A stretch of 64,000 nucleotides of DNA from Thiorhodovibrio litoralis (GCF_033954455.1 NZ_CP121473.1:2590501-2654500), one strand, 5' to 3'; shown: positions 55,454 through 63,406, counted from the stretch's first letter. A program made the numbers and translations. The notes: a model not told the origin generated them from the letters alone.

Positions 55454-55854
55454 GGCGAGATATCCTGGCCTTGAGGGAGCGGCACCAGTTCAAATTCTCC
55501 ATGCTCGAAGTCTTCCGCGAAGTCCTCGCCAAACTCCTGCATGGCGTCATCCTCGGGGTCGAAAAACCAGCGTACGCGCGTCGAGACCCCGCGCGATGCA
55601 GCGTGCTCGAGGAGCTGAAACATGTTCATCAGCGCCTTGGCGCTGCTGCTGTTGAAGTAGGTCATCCGCAGTTCAAGCTCGACGCGCGCATCGACAAGAC
55701 CGTCGAGATATTCCGCCATCGCCTTGAGCGGGGGACCAAAAAAGGCCGCCGCATCCTCAGGATAGGACTCACCGGCCAGGGAGAGGCGATGATGCTCAAA
55801 ATCAAACAGGAGCGCGGGGGAGCGTTCGGTGGCTTCGCGGTGGATCGGTTGCAT
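55450..55854 (-). CDS. siaC: SiaC-like DUF1987 partner-switch protein
   Basis: 134 residues from the ATG at 55854. DUF1987: ALLFDFEHHRLSLAGESYPED, then LKAMAEYLDGL, LELRMTYFNSSSAKALMNMF. The phospho-site in P. aeruginosa SiaC is, from memory, a Thr in the N-T-S-S loop; here the loop is N-S-S-S with S69 in that place, still phosphorylatable. Analogous to an anti-anti-sigma-factor fold. Overlaps siaD by four bases, so the two products are made together. Confidence 0.88.
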   Translation of the reverse strand: MQPIHREATERSPALLFDFEHHRLSLAGESYPEDAAAFFGPPLKAMAEYLDGLVDARVELELRMTYFNSSSAKALMNMFQLLEHAASRGVSTRVRWFFDPEDDAMQEFGEDFAEDFEHGEFELVPLPQGQDISP

Positions 55855-55960
55855 GCTGTCTCGGCGCGGACTTAACTGGGCGCGGATTGCGGGTGACCGG
55901 ATTGGATGACCTGATTGGATGACCGGGTGAGTGGCCTGGCCGAGTAATTGATCAGGCAAC

Positions 55961-56515
55961 TTAAATATAGGCCTTGAGACAGAAAAATGTCTGTTGCTGG
56001 CCAACGGGAACGAAGTCGAACTCAATTGGCCGACTCGAACGACGCGCGATCTCAATCAGACCGACATTGCCGCCGATGCTATCGGACTCTGCGGGTTCTC
56101 TGAGTTTTTCTTTGTAAAGCGCCTTGAGCTCGGTCTTGTCCATTTTCGCCATGGCGCTGAGGCGCTGATCGAGTGCAATGGCTTCTTGCTCGCGCACCAC
56201 ATTGCCACAGACGACAAAAAAGCCATCCGCCTCGCGACCGACCGAGACCATGCCCGAGCTGAGTGCCGTCGCTTGGCTGGGCGGGTCGATCAAGCGCTCC
56301 GATGAATACCGCAGGATATTTTGCACCTGCTCGACAAAGACGGAGAAAACGCGCTTGGTGACGTTCGCGTCGGTGTCTTCGAGGGTCATTTTCTGTTTCA
56401 GCGCTTCGCCGAGGGAGTACAGAATCCCCTCGGACAAAAAACCGACGAAGGAGAAAATCAGACCGCGATTGCCGGTCAGTCGCTGAAACTCGAAATAGTC
56501 ACGGGCGAGATGCAT
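55961..56515 (-). CDS. siaB: SiaB-like protein kinase
   Basis: 184 residues from the ATG at 56515 (GGGAG eight bases upstream). SiaB family (DUF6272): FSFVGFLSEGILYSLGEALK at the N-terminus, VFSVFVEQVQNILRYSSERL as the degenerate ATP-binding helix, GNVGLIEIARRSSRPIEFDF at the C-terminus. In P. aeruginosa SiaB phosphorylates SiaC. First gene of the cluster, 106 bases ahead of siaC. The four sia genes are thus all present, with order B-C-D-A instead of A-B-C-D. Confidence 0.85.
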   Translation of the reverse strand: MHLARDYFEFQRLTGNRGLIFSFVGFLSEGILYSLGEALKQKMTLEDTDANVTKRVFSVFVEQVQNILRYSSERLIDPPSQATALSSGMVSVGREADGFFVVCGNVVREQEAIALDQRLSAMAKMDKTELKALYKEKLREPAESDSIGGNVGLIEIARRSSRPIEFDFVPVGQQQTFFCLKAYI

Positions 56516-56685
56516 CGGTGGACTCCCACGGGCAGCGCCTGACATTGGGGGCTCTGAGGACCGGTCGCATAACCGCGCCGACACCGGCTCTTTAGAGCCG
56601 TCATGTTAAAGGTCGCGCCAGTGCGGCACAATAGCCGAATAGCCGCGACGGCTACGAAGTTTGCCGACGCCTGAAAAGCAACCCG

Positions 56686-57495
56686 TTGACTCAGAATATC
56701 CCGGTTATCTTCGTCACGGCTTTGGATAAATTCCAAGGCGAAACCATCGGCTTCGACCTAGGCGCGGCGGATTATATTACAAAACCGATTAAACCCGTGA
56801 TTGTCCGGGCGCGCGTGCGAACGCAACTCGCGCTCTACGATCAGACACGCCATCTCGAAACCCTGGTGCGGGAACGCACCCAGGCGCTTGAGCGGACTCG
56901 GCTGCAAGTTGTAGAAATACTCGGGCGTGCGGCCGAGCTGAAGGATGAGGAAACCGGTCTGCATGTGGTGCGCATGAGCCGCTACGTCGGTCTGCTTGCA
57001 CAAGCCCATGGTCTGGAGGAAGACTTCTGTAAGTTGTTGCAGCATGCCGCCATGATGCACGACTTGGGCAAGATCGGCATCCCGGACCACATTTTGCGCA
57101 AGCCCGATCGCCTCGACGAGGCCGAATTTGCTGAGATCCGTCGACACGCCGAAATCGGCGCCAGAATCATCGGCCAGAACGCCGACGACAGCCATTCACT
57201 GATCGAGCTTGCGAGCATTATCGCGCTAACCCACCACGAAAAATGGGATGGCAGCGGTTATCCACACGGACTTGCCGGGGAAGACATTCCTTTGGTCGGG
57301 CGCATCGCCGCTGTTGCCGATGTGTTCGATGCCTTAACCTCTGACCGGCCCTACAAAGCCGCCTGGAGCATCGAGGACGCCGTCGCTCTGCTCAAACGCG
57401 AGCGCGGAAGGCATTTTGATCCGCATCTGGTGGATAGCTTTGAGAAAATTCTCCCTCGCATCATCGCCGTACGCGAGGCATCTCTGGACAAATGA
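56686..57495 (+). CDS. 5'-truncated response regulator with HD-GYP domain
   Basis: 269 residues if translation starts at the TTG at 56686. The product begins halfway through a receiver (IPVIFVTALDKFQGETIGFDLGAADYITKP), followed by a coiled linker and a complete HD-GYP c-di-GMP phosphodiesterase: HDLGKIGIPD, HHEKWDGSGYPHGL, RIAAVADVFDALTSDRPY. In the same frame, homology continues upstream to 56647 (DGYEVCRRLKSNP) and then stops; an in-frame TAG lies at 56632. The phospho-acceptor Asp half is missing. No ribosome site is seen, so expression is doubtful. Confidence 0.8.
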   Translation: MTQNIPVIFVTALDKFQGETIGFDLGAADYITKPIKPVIVRARVRTQLALYDQTRHLETLVRERTQALERTRLQVVEILGRAAELKDEETGLHVVRMSRYVGLLAQAHGLEEDFCKLLQHAAMMHDLGKIGIPDHILRKPDRLDEAEFAEIRRHAEIGARIIGQNADDSHSLIELASIIALTHHEKWDGSGYPHGLAGEDIPLVGRIAAVADVFDALTSDRPYKAAWSIEDAVALLKRERGRHFDPHLVDSFEKILPRIIAVREASLDK

Positions 57496-57551
57496 CCAGC
57501 CGCGTCAGGACGCAGGCATAAAGCACGCCTTGCCTGCGAGAAGCACCGGCT

Positions 57552-57583
57552 GATAAAAAAAAAGCCCCGCAGAGCGGGGCTTT
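57552..57583. terminator. Bidirectional terminator between HD-GYP gene and symporter
   Basis: AAAGCCCCGC-AGA-GCGGGGCTTT, a perfect 10-bp stem. On the minus strand it is followed by about ten T, which makes it a strong terminator for the symporter gene; on the plus strand by TTTGTC, adequate for the HD-GYP gene. Confidence 0.93.
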
Positions 57584-57626
57584 GTCAGTTACAGCGTCAG
57601 CCGCTGTTGTTTGAAGGAGCCGGGCA

Positions 57627-59441
57627 TTAGTGGTCGAGCGCGGCACTGATGTGCGAGGCTGGACCCGAACCACGCGGCACTCGGACATCCTCGACCAGGG
57701 CCTGGATGTTCTCGGGTGGCGCCAGTGTCAAGCGCGACACAATCAGGGCTACGGTGAAGTTGATGATCGCACCCACTGCACCAAAGGCGTTCGGCGAGAT
57801 GCCGAAGAACCAGTCTGGCGACATGCCCATCATAAACTCGGTGCCGGGGATGAACAGAATCCCCTTATGCTGGAAGACATAGAGCATGGTGACAGTAATG
57901 CCGGATGCCATGCCCCAGATTGCGCCGGTGTTGTTCATGCGCTTGTCAAAGATGCCGAGCATCAGTGCCGGGAAGATTGACGAGGCTGCCAGACCAAAGG
58001 CGATGGCCACGGTTCCTGCCGCGAAGCCCGGCGGGTTTAGGCCGAGTAAGCCGGCCACCACGATGGCGCCGGCCATGGAGACGCGGCTGGCGTTGAGTTC
58101 GGCCTTCTCGGAGATGTCGGGCTTGAAGATGCCCTTCAGCAGGTCATGGGAGATGGCCGAGGAGATGGCCAGTAGCAGACCGGCCGCAGTCGAGAGCGCA
58201 GCGGCCAGACCACCGGCAACCACCAGTGCGACGACCCAGTTCGGCAAGTTGGCGATTTCCGGATTGGCCAGCACCATGATGTCGCGGTCGACCTTGACCA
58301 TCTCGTTGCCTTTCCAACCAAAGCCCTCGGCTTCGGCGGCGAAGTCTTCGTTCTTGTCGTTGTAGTACTGAATGCGACCGTCGCCGTTCTTGTCCTCGAA
58401 CTGCAGCAGGCCGGTGGTTTCCCACTTCTTGAACCATTCTGGACGGTCTTCGTACTTCAGGTTGCCGGTTTCCTCGCCGACCGGACCAATCTGAATGGTA
58501 TCCATCAGGTTCAGACGCGCCATGGCGCCGACTGCAGGTGCTGTGGTGTAGAGAATGGCGATGAAGACCAGCGCCCAACCAGCGGAGTAACGTGCGTCAG
58601 CCACCTTGGGCACGGTGAAGAAGCGGATGATGACGTGAGGCAGGCCGGCGGTACCAATCATCAGCGACAGGGTATAGGCAAACATATTTAGCGTGCTGCC
58701 CATGACCTGAGTGGTGTATTCCTTAAAGCCAAGATCGGTGACGACCTGGTCGAGTTTGTCGAGCAGGCTCATGCCCGAGGCGACGCCGTCCGGAACGTAT
58801 TCACTGCCGAGGCCAAGCTGCGGTAGCGGGTTGCCGGTGAGGTTGAGCGAGATGAAGATGGCCGGGATGGTGTAGGCCAGGATCAGCACGCAGTACTGTG
58901 CGATCTGGGTGTAGGTGATACCCTTCATGCCACCGAGCACGGCGTAGAAGAACACGATACCCATACCAATATAGAGACCCTGATCGTAGCTGGTCTCCAG
59001 GAAGCGCGAGAAGGCGACGCCGATGCCTTTCATCTGACCGATAACGTAAGTGATTGAGGCCAGAATCAGGCAAATCACAGCCACGACACGAGCAGCCTGT
59101 GAGTAGTAGCGATCTCCGATGAACTCAGGCACGGTGAACTTGCCGAACTTACGCAGGTAAGGTGCAAGCAACAGGGCCAGCAGCACATAGCCACCAGTCC
59201 AGCCCATCAGGAAGACTGAAGCGCCATAGCCGTTGAAGGCGATCAAGCCGGCCATGGAGATGAAGGACGCGGCTGACATCCAGTCCGCGGCGGTGGCCAT
59301 GCCGTTGGCGACCGGGTGGATACCCTTGCCAGCGACATAGAACTCGGCAGTGGTGGCCGCACGGGCCCAGATGGCAATGCCGATGTAGAGCGCGAAGGTC
59401 GCGCCGACGACCGAGTAGGTCCAGAGTGAGAGATTATCCAT
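57627..59441 (-). CDS. Sodium:solute symporter large subunit (ActP-like)
   Basis: 604 residues, about thirteen helices. SSS family: YVAGKGIHPVANGMATAADWMSAASF (sodium site region), GYVLLALLLAPYLRKFGKFTVPEFIG, and ALSTAAGLLLAISSAISHDL. Closest in plan to ActP/VC_2705-type symporters for acetate or other short acids, used with a DUF4212 small subunit, whose gene precedes it. A hydrophilic loop near residues 330-395 contains DKNGDGRIQYYN, an EF-hand-like calcium loop. Substrate uncertain; acetate uptake is plausible for a phototroph. Confidence 0.88.
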   Translation of the reverse strand: MDNLSLWTYSVVGATFALYIGIAIWARAATTAEFYVAGKGIHPVANGMATAADWMSAASFISMAGLIAFNGYGASVFLMGWTGGYVLLALLLAPYLRKFGKFTVPEFIGDRYYSQAARVVAVICLILASITYVIGQMKGIGVAFSRFLETSYDQGLYIGMGIVFFYAVLGGMKGITYTQIAQYCVLILAYTIPAIFISLNLTGNPLPQLGLGSEYVPDGVASGMSLLDKLDQVVTDLGFKEYTTQVMGSTLNMFAYTLSLMIGTAGLPHVIIRFFTVPKVADARYSAGWALVFIAILYTTAPAVGAMARLNLMDTIQIGPVGEETGNLKYEDRPEWFKKWETTGLLQFEDKNGDGRIQYYNDKNEDFAAEAEGFGWKGNEMVKVDRDIMVLANPEIANLPNWVVALVVAGGLAAALSTAAGLLLAISSAISHDLLKGIFKPDISEKAELNASRVSMAGAIVVAGLLGLNPPGFAAGTVAIAFGLAASSIFPALMLGIFDKRMNNTGAIWGMASGITVTMLYVFQHKGILFIPGTEFMMGMSPDWFFGISPNAFGAVGAIINFTVALIVSRLTLAPPENIQALVEDVRVPRGSGPASHISAALDH

Positions 59442-59453
59442 TGGCGGTTCTCC

Positions 59454-59710
59454 TTATTGCTCGTCCACGCCGAATTGTTTGTCGAGCTTGTTCATGCGGC
59501 TGGCATAGACAAAAATCAGAGCCAGAAACACGTAAATGGAGCCCTGTTGGGCAAACCAGAAACCGAGCGGATAGCCACCGAGATGGATACTATTAAGCGC
59601 TGGCGCGAGGAGAATGCCGAAGCCGTATGAAACCACAAACCAGATTACAGCAGGATTGCGAGCAACCGAAGATTTGCCTTCCAATAGGCAGCACGATTTT
59701 CAGGTGTCAC
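59454..59710 (-). pseudogene. DUF4212 symporter small subunit, frameshifted
   Basis: The intact gene should start at the GTG at 59710, which has GGGAGGG eight bases upstream. From there the frame reads RAAYWKANLRLLAILL, the normal DUF4212 start, then meets TAA at 59645-59647. One base further the other frame continues VIWFVVSYGFGILLAPALNS, LGFWFAQQGSIYVFLALIFVYA to the stop at 59454, again normal. Adding one base at about 59648 restores a full protein. Either a real mutation, a sequencing error, or recoding. A TTG at 59684 would give a shorter product with a wrong N-terminus. Confidence 0.85.
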
Positions 59711-60067
59711 CTTGATGTCCCTCCCTCATGTGTGAGGCTTGCGTGATGCGGGGGCGAGGCGATCGAAAAACGGGACGGCCATGCATGAGGTCTTGGCAGA
59801 GCGCGTGGCCGAACGGAATTCGCGGTCAGCCAGCCGACTGTCCGCCGGCCCATACCCTGGCCGAAAGGACAATCGAACAGCTTCGATCGGGCAGACACCC
59901 CCTTGAGTATTATTGACATGTTGTTATCCGCCCGCAGTTTCTGCCCAAACATACAAGCGGTGCCGCATTCTCTGGTCTGGGCCTAGTCCCTGTCAATGGT
60001 AAGGAGAATGATATCCGCAGCGCAGTCTTTCGTTGGCGGCAACGAATCATCTGATTTCTGCTGTCTG
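59711..60067. other. Spacer upstream of the symporter operon
   Basis: 357 bases with no supported gene. It should contain the symporter operon promoter (minus strand). A small hairpin CCTCA-TGTG-TGAGG (59724-59737) touches the ribosome site of the small subunit and could hide it. The short open frames here have no protein-like features. Confidence 0.45.
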
Positions 60068-62068
60068 TTATTCGTCCAGACCGACGCCGCGACGGGTCTG
60101 GTTGTCGATCCATAGGGCGTGATTGGCGCCGCCAGCGGGGCCCTGATAGCGGTCTTGGCCGGCGAGGTCGAGGAAAATGCCGGCGTCCAGGTAGGGACGT
60201 TTGTCGCTAGGCTGGCGGTCGGGATCACTGTTGGTGGCGTAGCCGCGAGCGCTGCGTTCGCTCGCCTGGTAGTGATCGTCTCCGGCGAGGTCAGCCAGAA
60301 TGCCGTAGCCGTCGTATTGGTCGCCGCAACCCTGACTGCGGTCCTCGGCTTGGTAGTGGTCGTGGCCGGCGATGTCGATGAGCACGCCCGTAGCGAAGTC
60401 GCGGCCGTTTCCCTGGACCTGATTGATGCCGCGATAGGTATCCTGACCCGCTTGGTCGAGCAGGACACCAACGGCGAAGTGGGCCGCGGCGCCCTGGCCG
60501 TACCAGCTTGCGCTATAGCTGTCGTTGCCGGCGCGGTCAATCAGCATGCCGAGACCATAAAAGTAGCCGGTGCCTTGGGTGTACATGGAGCCGGTATAGG
60601 TATCGTCGCCATGGTCGTCGATCAGCACACCGACTCCCCCAGGGAATAACTCGCGCGTGACGGGCGCCGGGTCACCGTTTTTCAGCGTTTCGTCAAAGCG
60701 TAGGTAGAAGCCAAGGCTGGCTCCCTGGGCAAAAGACCAAAAGACTGGCTGGCCGTTCGTCCATTGCGAGTAGTTGGACGCGAATCGGTCGTTGACGCGA
60801 TAGGTGTCATTGCCGCCTTGGTCGTGCAGCAGGGCGGTTCCGGCGGTGCGGCTGAACCCTTGTCCCTTACCGTCGATGATGTAGGTATCGTTTTCTTCTC
60901 CGGCTGCGTGCACAAGTCCTATTCCAAACGCCGCTGCACCCTGGGCAAACTGACTGGCGCGCATCTGATCTTGGCCGCCGAAGTCGAATAAGCCACCAAC
61001 GCCGCCAAGTGCGGCGCCCTGGCAGTAGGTGGTGCACTGATAGTCGTCATTGCCCGCAAGGTCGATGAGCAGGCCAACGCTCTGATGGGCGGCGCCTTGG
61101 CTGAAAGGGCTCTCGCTGAGGTAGCGATCGTCGCCGTCAAAGTCGATCAGCACCGCGATCTGGCCAATTTCAGCGGCACCGCCTGCGTTGTTGGTGTAAA
61201 GATCATTGCCGCCGGGATCGATCAGCAGCCATGCGTCTAGGTGGTGGTGATCATCGCCTGGAGTGCCGATGATGACCGTTCGGCCGTCAACATCAAGCTG
61301 CAGGGGCCCGGTCATAGCTGGCCATGATGGGATCCGGGTGGATGGAATCCGGGTGCTCTGCTGTTGAGTCAGCTCGACCAGGGTGAGCGCGAGATCGAGA
61401 AGCGGTTTTGGCTCGATGGCGGCATAGGCATTGAAGGCGGGGCGTGCCTGAGCAAGATCGTCTTTCGGTATGCTGTCGAGTATCCATGCCGGCATTTTCT
61501 TGCGCTGTTGCGCACGTAATCCCGCGCTTAACCCCGCTTGTAATCCAGTGCTTTGGATCATGGTCTCCATGCCTTTTAGGATGGCGACGACCTGACTGAC
61601 CCATTGCGGTAGGTCGTGACTGAGCGACGCCACCGGTTTGACCAGCTGGGGATTCCGGTTGCCTGGAGGTTCGCCAATCAGGCTTTGCAGAGTCGGTGGT
61701 GCGATGCCAGCGCTGAGCTCAATGGCCACGGAGATGGCCTCCAGCGGCGAGCGCAGTGCCCGGTCGAGGGGCGGCGGACGCATCGGGTCGCTGGGACCAG
61801 GCAGCGGGAAGTCGCCGATCAGGCGTCCTTCCTCGCGGAATTTTTCCGCGTTCTTCTCCCACATCCGTTGGTCGCGCACCAGCAGGTCAGTTGGGGCGAT
61901 GCTGGTGTGGCTGAGTGCTTGTGTGATCTTGTCGCGAATCAGCGCGGCTGTCGGCAAGTCCGTCTGGCCCGTCGGCAAGTCCGTCTGGCTGTTGGCAACT
62001 TCTGACACCAAGAGCAGCAGCGCAGCGAGATGAAGGGCGTGGAGATTGCTGGCGCACAGGAAAGGCAT
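60068..62068 (-). CDS. Secreted repeat protein, probable beta-solenoid
   Basis: 666 residues with a signal peptide (LHLAALLLLVSEVANSQ). Residues about 60-250 are helical and not recognised. Residues 277-645 hold 12-13 repeats of about 25-27 residues on the plan [VI]G-x-L-[IL]-D-x-x-G-x-D-x-Y-x6-QG-x3, for example VGLLIDLAGNDDY, LGMLIDRAGNDSY, VGVLLDQAGQDTY and TGVLIDIAGHDHY. The G-x-D-x-Y corners resemble calcium-binding turns of RTX-like proteins. Two short internal duplications (TDLPTGQ and STRIP) lie outside the array. No ribosome site is visible. Function unknown; an adhesin, matrix or ice/polysaccharide-binding role is a guess. Confidence 0.75.
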   Translation of the reverse strand: MPFLCASNLHALHLAALLLLVSEVANSQTDLPTGQTDLPTAALIRDKITQALSHTSIAPTDLLVRDQRMWEKNAEKFREEGRLIGDFPLPGPSDPMRPPPLDRALRSPLEAISVAIELSAGIAPPTLQSLIGEPPGNRNPQLVKPVASLSHDLPQWVSQVVAILKGMETMIQSTGLQAGLSAGLRAQQRKKMPAWILDSIPKDDLAQARPAFNAYAAIEPKPLLDLALTLVELTQQQSTRIPSTRIPSWPAMTGPLQLDVDGRTVIIGTPGDDHHHLDAWLLIDPGGNDLYTNNAGGAAEIGQIAVLIDFDGDDRYLSESPFSQGAAHQSVGLLIDLAGNDDYQCTTYCQGAALGGVGGLFDFGGQDQMRASQFAQGAAAFGIGLVHAAGEENDTYIIDGKGQGFSRTAGTALLHDQGGNDTYRVNDRFASNYSQWTNGQPVFWSFAQGASLGFYLRFDETLKNGDPAPVTRELFPGGVGVLIDDHGDDTYTGSMYTQGTGYFYGLGMLIDRAGNDSYSASWYGQGAAAHFAVGVLLDQAGQDTYRGINQVQGNGRDFATGVLIDIAGHDHYQAEDRSQGCGDQYDGYGILADLAGDDHYQASERSARGYATNSDPDRQPSDKRPYLDAGIFLDLAGQDRYQGPAGGANHALWIDNQTRRGVGLDE
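60134..61240 (-). repeat. Region encoding the 25-27-residue repeats
   Basis: About 12-13 units of roughly 75-81 bp. They are diverged at DNA level, so the conservation is of the protein pattern rather than recent copying. One unit is interrupted by an insert of about 50 residues (around residues 425-475). Confidence 0.75.
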
Positions 62069-62322
62069 GGTTGGCAGAGGGTGCGAGTGGAAACAATACC
62101 GCGCGAACAGACTTATCGACGGCGGCTCTCCTGGGGCTCTTGAGGCACGGGCGCTCAGGGCTTCCGATCAGTCAGGTATTGTGAGGAATCTGGTCGTTGA
62201 AGACGGTCTCAATGGCCGCCATGTGCTGGAGGCGAGGGCGGCTGTGCGTAAGGCGCGTCCTTAGTCCCCATAATCACCTAGAGCGCGATCACCAAGCGCT
62301 TGATCGCCAGGAGGAGTAGACG

Positions 62323-62478
62323 ATGGATGCAGGCACTTTACAAGCGTTGGAGCTGATCGGCTGGGTTGTGCTGATGTACTGGCTGCTGACCACCATCAAG
62401 AGCACGCGCCACACGCCGGGCGATGCGCAGGATCAGAGCCAGGAGGCGGACGCGAAAGAGAGGTCGCCAGACGACTGA
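62323..62478 (+). CDS. 51-residue single-helix membrane peptide
   Basis: ATG preceded by AGGAGGAG, the best ribosome site in the region. Sequence plan: MDAGTLQALE, one helix (LIGWVVLMYWLLTTI), then a charged tail rich in Asp, Glu, Gln and Lys. Resembles in shape CcoQ-like or other small membrane regulators, but no oxidase genes are nearby. Convergent with fpr. I cannot assign a function. Confidence 0.6.
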   Translation: MDAGTLQALELIGWVVLMYWLLTTIKSTRHTPGDAQDQSQEADAKERSPDD

Positions 62479-62485
62479 GCCATAG

Positions 62486-62576
62486 ACTGAACCAGCAGAC
62501 TGAACCAGCAGACTGAACCAGCAGACTGAACCAGCAGACTGAACCAGCAGACTGAGTCAGGCGACTGGGCCAGACC
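62486..62576. repeat. 13-bp tandem repeat between convergent genes
   Basis: ACTGAACCAGCAG is repeated five times exactly (62486-62550), followed by two diverged units (ACTGAGTCAGGCG, ACTGGGCCAGACC); the bases before it (from 62474) look like another decayed copy that includes the stop of the small gene. It fills almost the whole space up to the fpr stop. Confidence 0.95.
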
Positions 62577-62582
62577 ACTGAT

Positions 62583-63329
62583 TTAGTGATACTGCTCGGT
62601 GGTGTAATGCCCGGGCTGGGTGCGCTTGTGCCGGTGCAGTCCGCGGGCCTCTAGCCAGGCGCGGACCTCTTTGATCATGGCGGAATTGCCGCAAAGCATC
62701 AGGTGGCTGTCCTCGGCGGTAATCTCGGCGTCGGCGGCGCGCTGGAGCTCGCCTTGTTCAAGAAGCTGGGTGATACGGCCCTGGAGTGAGCCCGGGCGTT
62801 GCTCGCGGGTGAGGGTGGAGGTAAAGGAGAAGCGCTGGCCGTATTGCTCTTTGAGCTTGGCCAGGGTCTCGGGGTAGGCCAACTCGCCGCTGTGGCGGGC
62901 GCCTTGGACCAGGATGATCCGCTCGAAGCGTTCCCATGGCTCGGGCGTTTTGAGGATTGAGAGGTAGACGCCAAGCGCGGTACCGGTGGCGAGCATCCAC
63001 AGATGCCGGCGTGAGACGACGTTATCCATGGTGAAGACACCGCCGGCCTTGGCTGAGACCCAGACGCGGTCGCCGCTGCGCAGATCGGACAGGCGTGGGG
63101 TCAGTGGTCCTTCCGGGACCTCGTTGAAGTAGATCTCGAGCGGTCGCTCATCCGGGGCGTTGACCAGGGAGTAGGGGCGCCCGACACGCTTTTCGTCGAT
63201 ATCGAGTGCGACCTTGATGTATTGGCCAGCCACGAACGAAGGCAGTGGGGCGTCGATATTCAGGCTGTAGAGATTGTCGCTCCAGTGGCGCAGGCCAACG
63301 ACCCGTCCCTCGATCCAGTCTTCCGTCAT
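62583..63329 (-). CDS. fpr: Ferredoxin-NADP+ reductase
   Basis: 248 residues, bacterial Fpr type. FAD site VGRPYSLVNAPDE, LEIYFNEVPEGPLTPRL, NADP region LWMLATGTALGVYLSIL and VQGARHSGELAY, and LMLCGNSAMIKEVRAWLE. The C-terminus GHYTTEQYH matches the short type, which ends near the flavin. Exchanges electrons between ferredoxin or flavodoxin and NADP(H). Single gene. Confidence 0.94.
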   Translation of the reverse strand: MTEDWIEGRVVGLRHWSDNLYSLNIDAPLPSFVAGQYIKVALDIDEKRVGRPYSLVNAPDERPLEIYFNEVPEGPLTPRLSDLRSGDRVWVSAKAGGVFTMDNVVSRRHLWMLATGTALGVYLSILKTPEPWERFERIILVQGARHSGELAYPETLAKLKEQYGQRFSFTSTLTREQRPGSLQGRITQLLEQGELQRAADAEITAEDSHLMLCGNSAMIKEVRAWLEARGLHRHKRTQPGHYTTEQYH

Positions 63330-63406
63330 GAGTGTGCTCTCTTGTGTTGCTGCGGTTGGCTTCAGCTGCCAGAGGTTTGGTTAGTGCGCGCGCTTTTCAA
63401 TTCGTT

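Noticed and set aside
60119-60649. Long plus-strand open frame opposite the repeat protein
   Set aside because: Its hydrophobic repeats mirror the repeated coding strand of the secreted protein; no start signal or homology.
62396-62578. Minus-strand open frame rich in Cys, Trp, Phe and Ser
   Set aside because: It is only the translation of the 13-bp tandem repeat and has no ribosome site.
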